In this document: positions 1-8,200 of the stretch, one piece after another
Position numbering within the stretch: the stretch's first letter is position 1
How the letters are laid out: each line of letters starts with the position of its first letter
Assembly (NCBI GenBank): GCA_947462175.1
Contig: CANHOE010000053.1
Coordinates: 1-11,363, forward strand
DNA: 11,363 nucleotides
From: Burkholderiales bacterium
GTDB taxonomy: Bacteria > Pseudomonadota > Gammaproteobacteria > Burkholderiales > Burkholderiaceae_C
Direction: 5' to 3'
The notes under the pieces: generated by a model
The model's input: the letters and a program-made list of their open reading frames with translations, nothing else
What the model was told of the DNA's origin: nothing
The model's database searches: none
Program-made: the position numbers and the translations under genes

Positions 1-760
1 CCTTCTGCTTCTCGAAGCTGGCCTGCTGCAGCACCATCCGTTCGGCCCGCATCTCCTCGAAGGCGGTGTAGTTGCCGCCATAGCGCGTGAGCTTCGTGTC
101 TTCGAGGTGCACCGTGACGTTGGTGATCGCATCGAGGAATTCGCGGTCGTGGCTGATCACCAGCATCGTGCCCTCGAAGCGCTTGAGCCAGGCCTCGAGC
201 CACACCAGGGCATCGAGGTCAAGGTGGTTGGTCGGCTCATCGAGCAGCAGCAGGTCGGCCGGGCACATCAGCGCGCGCGCGAGCTGAAGCCGCATCCTCC
301 ATCCGCCGGAGAAGCTGTTGACCGGCGCATCGAGCTGTTCGTTCTTGAAGCCCAGCCCCATCAGCAGCGCCTGCGCACGCGGGCGCGCATCGAAGGCACC
401 GGCATCGGCCAGCGCCTGATGGCCATCCGCGATCGCGTGGCCATCGTCGCCGGCTTCAGCGGCTGCGAGTTGCGCTTGGGCCTCGACCAGCCGCGTGTCG
501 CCTTCGAGCACGAAATCGGTGGCGCCGTCGTCGGTTTCGGGCATGTTCTGCGCGACTTCACCGACGCGCCAGCGCGGCGGCATGTAGACCTCGCCGCCAT
601 CGGATTGCAGTCGTTCGGTCAACAGCGCAAACAGGCTGGACTTGCCGGCGCCGTTACGCCCCACCAGGCCGACGTTCTCTCCCGGCTGGAGCGTTACCGA
701 TGCGGCGTCGAGCACCAGCTTCGTGCCGCGGCGCAGCGTCACATCCTTCAGCGTGATCAT
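1..760 (-). CDS. yheS: YheS-like ABC-F family ATPase, 5' part (gene runs off the left edge)
   Basis: The visible 253 residues are the N-terminal ABC module of a soluble ABC-F protein. In order they hold a Walker A motif GRNGAGKS (34-41), a signature FSGGWRMRLQLARAL (about 150-164), a Walker B LLLLDEPTNHLDLDA (about 170-184) with the catalytic Glu, and the switch His in VISHDREFLD (201-210). The start of the charged inter-module linker follows (about 235 on); the second ABC module is lost beyond base 1. No membrane segment is seen. ABC-F proteins bind the ribosomal E site and assist translation; the wording of the signature, the DGHAIADGH stretch and the linker resemble E. coli YheS more than EttA or Uup. 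The ATG at 760 follows the prmB stop by 4 bp and has a good GGAGGG (770-775) nine bases upstream, inside the prmB end. Family is very secure, subfamily likely, exact role on the ribosome unknown. Confidence 0.93.
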   Translation of the reverse strand, partial: MITLKDVTLRRGTKLVLDAASVTLQPGENVGLVGRNGAGKSSLFALLTERLQSDGGEVYMPPRWRVGEVAQNMPETDDGATDFVLEGDTRLVEAQAQLAAAEAGDDGHAIADGHQALADAGAFDARPRAQALLMGLGFKNEQLDAPVNSFSGGWRMRLQLARALMCPADLLLLDEPTNHLDLDALVWLEAWLKRFEGTMLVISHDREFLDAITNVTVHLEDTKLTRYGGNYTAFEEMRAERMVLQQASFEKQK

Positions 761-764
761 CGCT

Positions 765-1670
765 TCACGCCCTCCACGTTTCGCTGCGCTTGGACCAGCG
801 CACCAGCGCCTCGCGGGTCACCAGCAGCACGGCGTCGTCGCCAGCGCTGGTTTCCAGCCAGGCCACTTCGAGGCGGCGGAAGGCGCGCTCGAAATGCCCG
901 CGCTCGTTGCCGATCTCGAGCACCAGCACGCCGATGTCGCTCAGCTTCGCAGCAGCATCGCTGACGATGCGCCGCACCAGGTCCATGCCGTCCTCGCCAC
1001 CGGCCAAAGCCAGCGCAGGCTCATGCCGGTATTCCTCGGGCAGCGCGGCCATGCTGCCCGCGTTGACGTAGGGCGGGTTGCACAGAATCAGATCGTATGG
1101 ACCGCGCACGCTGTTCAGCAGGTCGGATTTCATCAGCGAGATGCGATGGGTGAGCTTGTGCTTCTCGACATTGATCTTCGCGACCTCGAGCGCGTCGTCG
1201 GACATGTCGCAGGCATCAACCTCGACCTCCGGGTACGCCAGTGCGGCGATCACTGCCAGGCTGCCATTGCCGGTGCACAGATCGAGCACATGCTGCGTGC
1301 GGTCGGACAACCACGCATCGAGCGTGCCTTGCTCTTCGCCATCGACCAGCAGCTCAGCGATGAACGAGCGCGGCACGATCGTGCGCTCGTCGACATAGAA
1401 AGGCACGTTCTGCAGCCACGCTTCACGCGTCAGGTAGGCGGCGGGCTGGCGGGTCTCGATGCGGCGCGTCACGAGGGCCACCGACTTCGCCTCCTCGTCG
1501 GCCGAGAGCGCACGCTTTGCGTGCAACTCGAGCGCGTCGAGGTCCATGCCCAGGCTCCACAACACCAGCCAGGCAGCCTCGTCGAAGGCGTTGGCTGTGC
1601 CGTGCCCAAACGAAACGCCCGCCTTTTTGAGGCGGGCGGCTTCGCGCGTGATCAGGTCGAGGAGGGTCAT
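765..1670 (-). CDS. prmB: Ribosomal protein uL3 N5-glutamine methyltransferase PrmB
   Basis: A 301-residue SAM-dependent methyltransferase that modifies a glutamine side chain of ribosomal protein L3 in the cytoplasm. The N-terminal helical substrate domain (about 1-100) carries FGHGTANAFDEAAWLVLW, typical of PrmB. The Rossmann domain has SAM-binding motif I VLDLCTGNGSLAV (128-140), an acidic residue at the end of the second strand (ACDMSDDAL, about 153-161), and the catalytic NPPY (198-201) that binds the glutamine amide. The sequence after it, YVNAGSMAALPEEYRHEPALAL, separates PrmB from PrmC and HemK, where this region differs. Length matches the family. The ATG at 1670 gives the expected family N-terminus; only a weak GGA is found upstream. 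The gene lies 46 bp after pilU and 4 bp before the ABC-F gene, so both ribosome-related genes are probably co-expressed. Confidence 0.94.
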   Translation of the reverse strand: MTLLDLITREAARLKKAGVSFGHGTANAFDEAAWLVLWSLGMDLDALELHAKRALSADEEAKSVALVTRRIETRQPAAYLTREAWLQNVPFYVDERTIVPRSFIAELLVDGEEQGTLDAWLSDRTQHVLDLCTGNGSLAVIAALAYPEVEVDACDMSDDALEVAKINVEKHKLTHRISLMKSDLLNSVRGPYDLILCNPPYVNAGSMAALPEEYRHEPALALAGGEDGMDLVRRIVSDAAAKLSDIGVLVLEIGNERGHFERAFRRLEVAWLETSAGDDAVLLVTREALVRWSKRSETWRA

Positions 1671-1693
1671 CGGGACAAGGTTTCCAAATTCAT
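1667..1693 (-). other. Eight-codon upstream ORF overlapping the prmB start
   Basis: In the pilU-prmB gap an ATG at 1693 opens a reading frame MNLETLSR whose TGA overlaps the prmB ATG as ATGA. Such an arrangement could couple prmB translation to ribosomes ending at this site. The frame has no clear Shine-Dalgarno sequence and is short enough to arise by chance, so I list it as a possible leader peptide or a chance frame only. Confidence 0.15.
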
Positions 1694-1716
1694 GATGGCG
1701 GAGCCTGCAATAGGCA

Positions 1717-2904
1717 TCACAGGCCGAACAGAGGAGCCGAACGGGTGGTCATTTGCTCCGGGCGGACGTCGAGGGTGATTTCGGTGAAGCTGGCACCGTC
1801 TTCCGGCTCGGGCTTCTTCGCGGCGATGCGCGATACCGGGGACATGTCGTTTTGCAGCCGCCACATCAGGTTGGTGGGTGAGTCAGCGAAGGCCAAGCCT
1901 TCTTCCCGCGAGATCGTGCCCTGGGTGATCAATCGCGCGAGGTCTTGCTCGAAGGTCTGCGAGCCTTCGGCCAACGATTTTTCCATCGCTTCGCGCACGC
2001 CGCCGAAGTCGCCGGCGCTGATCAGGTCGGAGATCAGCTTGGTGTTCAACATTACCTCGACCGCCGGGATCCGTCCACCCGCCGTGGCACGCACCAACCG
2101 CTGCGACACGATGGCGCGCAGGCCGGACGACAGGTCCGACAGCAGCGCGGGCCGCGACTCGGGCGTGTAGAACGAGAGGATCCGGCCCAATGCGTGGTAG
2201 CTGTTGTTTGCATGCAGCGTCGACAACACCAGATGCCCCGATAGCGCATACGAGATCGCAGCCGTCATGGTTTCGCGATCGCGAATTTCACCGATCAGGA
2301 TGCAGTCCGGCGCTTGCCGCAGCGCATTGCGCAGACCGACCTGCAGCGACTGCGTGTCGCGCCCGACTTCGCGCTGGTTCACCACCGACTTCTTGTTGGT
2401 GAACAGGAACTCGATCGGGTCTTCGATGGTGAGAATGTGGCCGGCCATCTGCTGGTTGCGCTGCTCCAGCATGGAAGCCAGCGTCGTGCTCTTGCCCGCA
2501 CCAGTCGACCCCACCATCAGGATCAGGCCGCGCTTTTCCATGATCAGCGTGTTCAGCACCGGCGGCACGAGCAGGCTCTCCAGCGTCGGGATCGCGAACG
2601 GGATGCAGCGGAACACCGCGGCAATCGAGCCGCGCTGCTTGAAGCCGCTCAACCGGAAGCTGCCCACGCCTGGCAGCCCGACGCCAACGTTCAATTCGCC
2701 GGTGTCTTCCAGCTCTTCCAGCTGCCGAGGTGTCAGGACTTCGGCCAGCAGCTGCCGGGGCTGCGCCGGTGTCAGTGGCTGGTCGCTCAGCTGGACCAGC
2801 TGACCGTTGATCTTGATGAGGATCGGCGTATTCGCAGACAGGTAGACGTCGGAGGCGTTCTTCTCCGACATCAGCTTCAGCACACGCTCCATGTTTCCGC
2901 TCAT
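1717..2904 (-). CDS. pilU: Type IV pilus twitching motility ATPase PilU
   Basis: A 395-residue hexameric secretion-type ATPase of the PilT/PilU family that powers pilus retraction at the inner-membrane base of type IV pili. A PAS-like N-terminal domain (about 1-100, beginning with the family's SDVYLS motif) precedes the RecA-like core: Walker A GSTGAGKST (132-140), Asp box ILTIEDPIEF (157-166), Walker B ILIGEIRDRE (202-211) and His box GHLVLSTLHANN (223-234). The wording QAPDCILIGEIRDRET, VSQRLV and VEVMLNTKLISDLI, plus a tail of about 50 residues beyond the core, fits PilU better than PilT. Start chosen at ATG 2904: AGGAG lies six bases upstream, whereas a TTG one codon earlier would be too close to it. 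pilU normally follows pilT; here no pilT is present and the gene lies between dapD and prmB. Assignment to the family is secure; PilU over PilT is likely. Confidence 0.92.
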   Translation of the reverse strand: MSGNMERVLKLMSEKNASDVYLSANTPILIKINGQLVQLSDQPLTPAQPRQLLAEVLTPRQLEELEDTGELNVGVGLPGVGSFRLSGFKQRGSIAAVFRCIPFAIPTLESLLVPPVLNTLIMEKRGLILMVGSTGAGKSTTLASMLEQRNQQMAGHILTIEDPIEFLFTNKKSVVNQREVGRDTQSLQVGLRNALRQAPDCILIGEIRDRETMTAAISYALSGHLVLSTLHANNSYHALGRILSFYTPESRPALLSDLSSGLRAIVSQRLVRATAGGRIPAVEVMLNTKLISDLISAGDFGGVREAMEKSLAEGSQTFEQDLARLITQGTISREEGLAFADSPTNLMWRLQNDMSPVSRIAAKKPEPEDGASFTEITLDVRPEQMTTRSAPLFGL

Positions 2905-2910
2905 CAAGAT

Positions 2911-2915
2911 CTCCT
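2911..2915 (-). promoter_or_regulatory. Ribosome binding site of pilU
   Basis: AGGAG on the minus strand, six bases before ATG 2904. It selects this ATG over the TTG at 2907, and is one of the few strong Shine-Dalgarno matches in the leftward block. Confidence 0.7.
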
Positions 2916-2932
2916 GGTCGGCGTTGCGAAAT

Positions 2933-3754
2933 TCAGGCGCGCAGGAGGTCGTTGAGGCTGGTCTTGGCGCGCGTCTGCGCGTCGACCTTCTTGACGATCA
3001 CCGCGCAGTACAGGCTGTACTTGCCGTCGGCGCTGGGCAGGTTGCCGCTGACCACCACCGAGCCGGCTGGAATGCGGCCGTAGCTGACTTCGCCGGTGGC
3101 GCGATCGTAGATCTTGGTGCTCTGGCCGATGTACACGCCCATGCTGATCACCGAGTTCTCCTCGACGATCACGCCTTCGACGATCTCCGATCGCGCACCG
3201 ATGAAGCAGTTGTCCTCGATGATGGTCGGGTTGGCCTGCATCGGTTCGAGCACGCCGCCGATGCCGACGCCGCCGCTCAGGTGGACGTTCTTGCCGATCT
3301 GCGCACAGGAGCCGACGGCCGCCCAGGTGTCGACCATCGAGTTCTCGTCGACGTAGGCACCGATGTTGACGAAGCTGGGCATCAGCACCACGTTCTTGGC
3401 GAGGTAGCTGCCGTGCCGCGCGACCGCTGGCGGCACGATGCGCACGCCGGAAGCGCGCACCTCGGCGTCGTCGATGTGCGAGAACTTCGTCTTCACCTTG
3501 TCGAAGAAGGTCAGGTCACCGGCATGCATCACTTCGTTGTCGTTCAGCCGGAACGACAGCAGAACAGCCTTCTTGACCCACTGGTTCACCGTCCACTGGC
3601 CGACCCCCTGACGTTCCGCAACGCGGACGCGCCCCTTGTTCAGGTCCGAGAGCACCGATTCAACGGCCTGATTGACCTCCGGGTGACTGGTGGCGGTCAG
3701 GTTGGCGCGGTTCTCCCACGCGGCTTCGATGATGCTCTGGAGGTTGGCGGTCAT
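2933..3754 (-). CDS. dapD: 2,3,4,5-tetrahydropyridine-2,6-dicarboxylate N-succinyltransferase DapD
   Basis: DapD transfers succinyl from succinyl-CoA to tetrahydrodipicolinate, giving N-succinyl-2-amino-6-oxopimelate in the succinylase branch of the diaminopimelate and lysine pathway (cytoplasmic homotrimer). The 273 residues match the family's usual length (E. coli about 274). An N-terminal helical domain (1-100, with TVNQWVKKAVLLSFRL) is followed by a left-handed parallel beta-helix of hexapeptide repeats (about 105-230), including VDTWAAVGSCAQIGKNVHLSG and the GVGIGGVLEP loop typical of DapD, then a C-terminal cap. The ATG at 3754 gives the family start MTANLQSIIEAAWENR; a TTG 21 bases earlier is possible but adds seven residues unlike the family. 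No clear Shine-Dalgarno sequence is seen before the ATG. It lies 47 bp after dapC, which uses its product, and 28 bp before pilU. Confidence 0.97.
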   Translation of the reverse strand: MTANLQSIIEAAWENRANLTATSHPEVNQAVESVLSDLNKGRVRVAERQGVGQWTVNQWVKKAVLLSFRLNDNEVMHAGDLTFFDKVKTKFSHIDDAEVRASGVRIVPPAVARHGSYLAKNVVLMPSFVNIGAYVDENSMVDTWAAVGSCAQIGKNVHLSGGVGIGGVLEPMQANPTIIEDNCFIGARSEIVEGVIVEENSVISMGVYIGQSTKIYDRATGEVSYGRIPAGSVVVSGNLPSADGKYSLYCAVIVKKVDAQTRAKTSLNDLLRA

Positions 3755-3758
3755 GGGC

Positions 3759-3775
3759 GGTTCAAAAGGGTTCAA
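3759..3775 (-). repeat. Short direct repeat TTGAACC, 10-bp period, before dapD
   Basis: Read on the minus strand, TTGAACC occurs twice with starts exactly 10 bp apart in the dapC-dapD gap, four bases before the dapD ATG. Two copies on the same helix face could be a small binding site or chance; the leading TTG of the upstream copy is also the only alternative in-frame dapD start. Confidence 0.45.
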
Positions 3776-3801
3776 GTAGGACGTCGCGAGACGGTGAGTG
3801 G

Positions 3802-5013
3802 CTAGCGGCTGCGCAGCGATTGGGCGCAGGCCACGATGCGCTGGGCGGCTTCGAGGCAGTCGCTCGCTTCAGACACCAGCGCCAAGCGAATACGCCCGGC
3901 ACCCGGATTCACCCCATCGACCTCGCGGGCCAACAGGCTGCCTGGCAGCACCGCCACATTGTATTGAGCGAGCAACTGGAGTGCGAATGCCAGGTCGTCA
4001 CCGCCGGGGGCGAGTCGCGACACGTCCGCCCACAGGTAGAAACCCGCGTCGGGCAGCGACACATCCATCACCGTGGACAGCAGTGGCGTGACCTGCGCGA
4101 ACTTCTGGCGGTACTGCTCGCGGTTGGCGATCACATGCGCCTCGTCGTTCCAAGCCGCGATGCTGGCGGCCTGCACGGTCGGGCTCATCGCGCTGCCATG
4201 GTAGGTGCGGTAGAGCAGAAAGGCCTTCAGGATGTTGGCATCGCCCGCCACGAAGCCGCTGCGCATGCCAGGCACATTCGAGCGTTTCGACAGGCTGGTG
4301 AAGGCCACCAGCCGGCGGAAGTCGCTGCGGCCGAGGTGCATCGCCGCTTCCAGCGAACCGAGCGGCGGCACGTCGCGGAAATAAATCTCCGAATAGCACT
4401 CGTCCGAAGCGATCACGAAGCCATGGCGATCGCTCAGTTCGAACAGCGTCTCCCATTCGGAAAGCGGCATCACCGCACCGGTGGGGTTGCCGGGCGAGCA
4501 GACGTAGAGCAACTGCGTGCGCGCCCAGGTGGATTCAGGCACCGACGCCCAGTCGGCTGCGAACTGGCGAGTCGGGTCGCTGTTGACGAAGGCTACGCGG
4601 GCCCCAGCCAGCAAGGCCGCGCCTTCATAGATTTGATAGAACGGGTTCGGGCAGACCACGGTCGCATCGTCCCGGGTCGGATCGATCACCGTCTGCGCCA
4701 GCGCGAACAGCGCCTCTCGCGAGCCGTTCACCGGCAGCACCTGACGCGTCTCATCGACCGAGACGCCGTAGCGGCGGGTGATCCATTGCGCGATGGCGGT
4801 TCGCAGTGCAGGTTCACCGGCGGTCGCCGGGTAGCTGGCCAGACCCTTCAGATTGGCGATCAGAGCGTCTGTGACCAGGGACGGCGTCGGGTGCTTCGGT
4901 TCACCGATGCCCAGGCTGATGGGGTGGTATGCCGCGTTCGGCGCGATGTGTCGGGTCAGTGCCCGCAGGCGCTCGAACGGATAGGGCTGCAGCGAGGCGA
5001 GCAGGGGATTCAT
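3802..5013 (-). CDS. dapC: Succinyldiaminopimelate aminotransferase DapC
   Basis: A 403-residue fold-type I PLP aminotransferase that converts the DapD product N-succinyl-2-amino-6-oxopimelate to N-succinyl-LL-2,6-diaminopimelate using glutamate. Visible class I/II motifs: substrate loop SLGIGEPKHPTP (about 33-44), phosphate-binding turn PVNGSREALFAL, CSPGNPTGAV (172-181), cofactor Asp in ASDECYSEI (about 202-210), and the Schiff-base lysine in FTSLSKRSNVPGMRSGF (Lys at about 243). Start chosen at ATG 5013, giving the family N-terminus MNPLLASLQPYPFERLRAL; a GTG 30 bases upstream would add a proline-rich stretch without family support. No strong Shine-Dalgarno sequence is visible. It is the first gene of the leftward block and is followed by dapD, which supports DapC over the related bifunctional ArgD-type enzymes. 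Function is secure from sequence plus context. Confidence 0.95.
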   Translation of the reverse strand: MNPLLASLQPYPFERLRALTRHIAPNAAYHPISLGIGEPKHPTPSLVTDALIANLKGLASYPATAGEPALRTAIAQWITRRYGVSVDETRQVLPVNGSREALFALAQTVIDPTRDDATVVCPNPFYQIYEGAALLAGARVAFVNSDPTRQFAADWASVPESTWARTQLLYVCSPGNPTGAVMPLSEWETLFELSDRHGFVIASDECYSEIYFRDVPPLGSLEAAMHLGRSDFRRLVAFTSLSKRSNVPGMRSGFVAGDANILKAFLLYRTYHGSAMSPTVQAASIAAWNDEAHVIANREQYRQKFAQVTPLLSTVMDVSLPDAGFYLWADVSRLAPGGDDLAFALQLLAQYNVAVLPGSLLAREVDGVNPGAGRIRLALVSEASDCLEAAQRIVACAQSLRSR

Positions 5014-5094
5014 CGCAGGATTATCAGGGGGTGGCCGTGGCACTCGTGACGGCCGGTAACGCGCAGTCAGAGCGGGTATTTCTCACACCGTCGA

Positions 5095-5103
5095 TGCTAT
5101 GAT
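5095..5103 (+). promoter_or_regulatory. Candidate extended -10 promoter of smc
   Basis: TGCTATGAT combines the TG of an extended -10 with TATGAT, one base from the TATAAT consensus. No good -35 is seen 17 bp upstream (GGTATT at 5075-5080), as is usual for extended -10 promoters. Transcription would begin near 5110 and leave a leader of about 95 bases before the smc ATG. The palindrome ATGATCAT (5099-5106) overlaps the hexamer. Confidence 0.4.
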
Positions 5104-5123
5104 CATCCGCTGTTGGAAACCCC

Positions 5124-5160
5124 GTAAGCTTGGTTTTCAATATAAAAATCAACGACTTAC
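5124..5160. promoter_or_regulatory. AT-rich imperfect stem-loop upstream of smc
   Basis: GTAAG (5124-5128) pairs with CTTAC (5156-5160), and TTGGTTTT (5130-5137) pairs with AAAATCAA (5145-5152) with one G-T wobble, around a seven-base loop. A one-by-three internal loop separates the two stems. It lies inside the predicted smc leader, 44 bases before the ATG, and could act as an RNA structure or as a DNA operator. There is no T-run after it, so it is not a standard terminator. Confidence 0.5.
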
Positions 5161-5204
5161 GTGCTCTGTCGGCCGATGGGGCGCGCTGGAATCCGCTCTC
5201 GTCC

Positions 5205-8200
5205 ATGCGCCTGAATTCCATCAAGCTCTCCGGCTTCAAGTCGTTCGCCGATCCCACTCATTTCCAGCTGCCCGGCCAACTGGTCGGCGTGGTGGGCCCC
5301 AATGGCTGCGGCAAGTCCAACATCATGGACGCAGTGCGTTGGGTGCTCGGCGAGAGCAAGGCCAGCGAGCTGCGCGGCGAGTCGATGCAGGACGTGATCT
5401 TCAACGGCTCGGGTCAGCGCAAGCCGGCCAGTCGCGCCAGCGTCGAGCTGGTGTTCAGCAACGAAGACGCCCGTGCGGGTGGCCAGTGGAACCAGTTCGC
5501 CGAGATCGCCGTCAAGCGCGTGCTGACCCGCGATGGCAGCAGCAGCTACCACATCAATAACCAGCCGGTGCGCCGTCGCGATGTGCAGGATGTGTTCCTC
5601 GGCACCGGCCTGGGCCCCCGCGCCTACGCCATCATCGGCCAGGGCACGATCAGCCGGATCATCGAGAGCAAGCCCGAAGAGCTGCGGATGTTCCTGGAAG
5701 AGGCCGCCGGCGTCTCCAAGTACAAGGAGCGCCGCCGCGAAACCGAGAACCGCCTGCGCGACACCCGCGACAACCTGACGCGCGTCGAAGACATCCTGCG
5801 CGAGCTGAACGGTAACCTCGACAAGCTGGAAAAGCAGGCCGAGGTCGCCAGCCGCTACCGCAGCCTGCAGGAGGATGGCACGCTGAAGCTGCACCAGCTG
5901 TGGTTCCTGCGCCATCGGGATGCTGCTGGTGAGCAGCAACGCATTGAAAAGGACGTCGCCGCGGCGGTCGTGGCCCTGGAATCCAAGACCGCCGAGTTGC
6001 GACAGGGCGAGGCCGAGCTCGAAACCATCCGGCAGGCGCACTACGCCGCCAGTGACGAGTTGCATGCGTCCCAGGGCCGACTGGCCGAAGCCTCGCTCGA
6101 AGTCAGCCGGCTTGAGGAGCGCATCCGGTATGTGGTCGAAGGTCGACAGCGTGCCGAGCTGCGTCTCGCCGAACTGGTGCTGCAAACCGTGCAATGGGCC
6201 GATCGCCGAGGGCAGGCCGAGGCCGAACTCGAACAACTGGCTGGACAGGTCGCCAGCGCCGACGAGCACAGCGAGGTGCTGGCCGCGCAAGCCGAAGAGC
6301 AGGCCGACCGGCTGCCCAGCCTTGAAGACGCGGTGCGTGCAGCGCAATCGGCCGCCAGTGCGCAGCGCACGCTGGTGGCCAGCGTGCAGCAGCAGATCCA
6401 GGTGCTGGCCAGCGAGAGCCGCAACATCGAGGATCAGAGCCGTCAGCTTGCGGCACGCCGTGAGCGCCTGGCCGGCGAAAAGCGCCAGCTCGCCGCGCCC
6501 GATGCCGAGCGCATCGCGCAGCTGAAGCAGCAGTTCGGCAGCGCCGAAGCCACTCGCGAAGTCGCCGACGCACGTCTGGCCGAGCTGGGCGAACGAGTGC
6601 CGGTGCTCGACGACGCACGGCGCGCGCGCCAAGCCGAGCTGAACACCGAAGCAGGCCGGCAAACCGACTTCAGCGCCCGCCTCGACGCCTTGCGCGCGCT
6701 GCAGGAAAAGGTGCAGACCGAGGGCAAGTTGCGGCCTTGGCTCGTCAAGCACGGACTCGATGGACTGACTGGTCTTTGGGCGCGCATCCACATCGAACCC
6801 GGCTGGGAGACCTCGCTCGAATCGGCGCTGCGCGAGCGCATCAACGCCCTCGAAGTCGGCCGTGTCGACACGGTACGAGCCTTCGCAGCCGATCCGCCGC
6901 CGGCCAAGCTGGTGTTCTACACACCGCCAGTGGCCGGCACGCCGCAAGCCAATTCGAACGCCACGTTGTCGCGGCTCAGTGACCTGCTGCGCATCGGAGA
7001 CGTGGGCTTGAAGGCACTGCTGACCGACTGGCTCGAAGGCGTCTACACCGCAGCCAGCCTCGACGATGCACTGGCAGCACGGTCGCGCTTGCAGCACGGC
7101 GAGGTGCTGATGACGCGCGAAGGCCATGCCGTCAGCGCGCACGCGGTGTCGTTCTATGCGCCCGACTCCGAGCAGGCCGGTTTGCTGGGCCGCGCGCAGG
7201 ACATCGAGAACCTCGACCGCCAGCTGCGCGCGCAGTCGCTGATCGCAGAAGAAGCGCGCAGTGCGCTGATTCGCGCCGAAGCGGCTTACAGCAGCGCGTC
7301 GGAGCACCTCGCCACCGCGCGCCGCGAGTCGGCCGAGGCGCAAAGCCGCGCGCACCAGTTGCAGGTCGAGTTGCTGAGGCTGACGCAGCAAGCCGAGCAG
7401 ACGCAATCCCGGTCGGTGCAACTCGACGATGAACTTGCCGAGATCGATGCGCAGCAGGAAGAGCTCAACGAGCGTCGTGCGACGGGCGAAGCGCGTTTCG
7501 AAGATCTCGACATCGAGCTCGCGGCCACCCAGGAGCGTCATGCCGAGCTCGACGACGCGGTGATCCAGTCCGAGCGCACGCTCGCCGCCGCTCGTGAACA
7601 GCTGCGCGCGCTGGAACGACAGGCGCAGGAATCGCAGTTCGCCTCGCGATCGCTGGCGGCACGGCGCAGCGAATTGCAGCGCAGCATCGAGACGGCGGTG
7701 CAGCAAATCGCCAGCAATGCGCAAGCCGAGGCACAACTCAACGAGGAGCTTGTGCGCTTCACCGACGCGTCCGCGCAGGCAGGGCTGCAAGAGGCCTTGG
7801 CACTGAAGCTGGACCGCGAAGCCGCACTTGCCGCCCAGCGCAGCGAGTACGACGACCTGACGCTGCGCCTGCGTCGCGCCGACGAGCAGCGTATGGCCCA
7901 TGAGCAGAGCCTGCAACCGCTGCGCGACCGCATCACGAAGCTGCAGCTCGAAGCCCAGGCGGCCGAACTGGGTGGCGCGCAGTACCTGGAGCAACTGGTG
8001 GCGGCCAACGTCGACTTCGAAGCGCTGGCGCAGGGCATCGAAAGCCACGGCGTGCGGCTGCACGGTCTGCAGACCGAGATCGACCGCATCAACCGCGAGA
8101 TCACTGCGCTGGGGGCGGTCAATCTCGCTGCGCTCGAGGAGCTGACGACCGCGCGCGAGCGCAAGACCTTCCTCGACGCCCAGAACGCCGACCTGCTCGA

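Larger units (their letters stand above)
5014..5204. promoter_or_regulatory. Divergent intergenic control region between dapC and smc
   Basis: The only sizeable non-coding stretch of the window (191 bp) must carry the promoters for both blocks. It is locally AT-rich at 5131-5152. It holds an extended -10 for smc (5095-5103), an imperfect hairpin (5124-5160) and an imperfect 17-bp palindrome at 5045-5061 (six of eight pairs). For dapC the best -10 I can see is TATATT on the minus strand at 5139-5144, without a convincing -35; this is weak. Confidence 0.7.

Noticed and set aside
107..1778. Two overlapping plus-strand frames of 285 and 378 residues opposite the ABC-F gene and prmB
   Set aside because: The minus strand encodes clear ABC-F and PrmB motifs here. 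The plus-strand products have the composition of antisense shadows and match no family I know.
2891..5049. Plus-strand frames of 304 and 409 residues opposite dapD and dapC
   Set aside because: DapD and DapC are unmistakable on the minus strand. The opposite frames are rich in His, Arg, Val and Asp from complemented codons and show no domain.
5130..5204. Extension of Smc to a TTG start at 5130
   Set aside because: The additional 25 residues do not resemble any SMC N-terminus, would be translated from within the hairpin, and the ATG at 5205 gives the exact family start.
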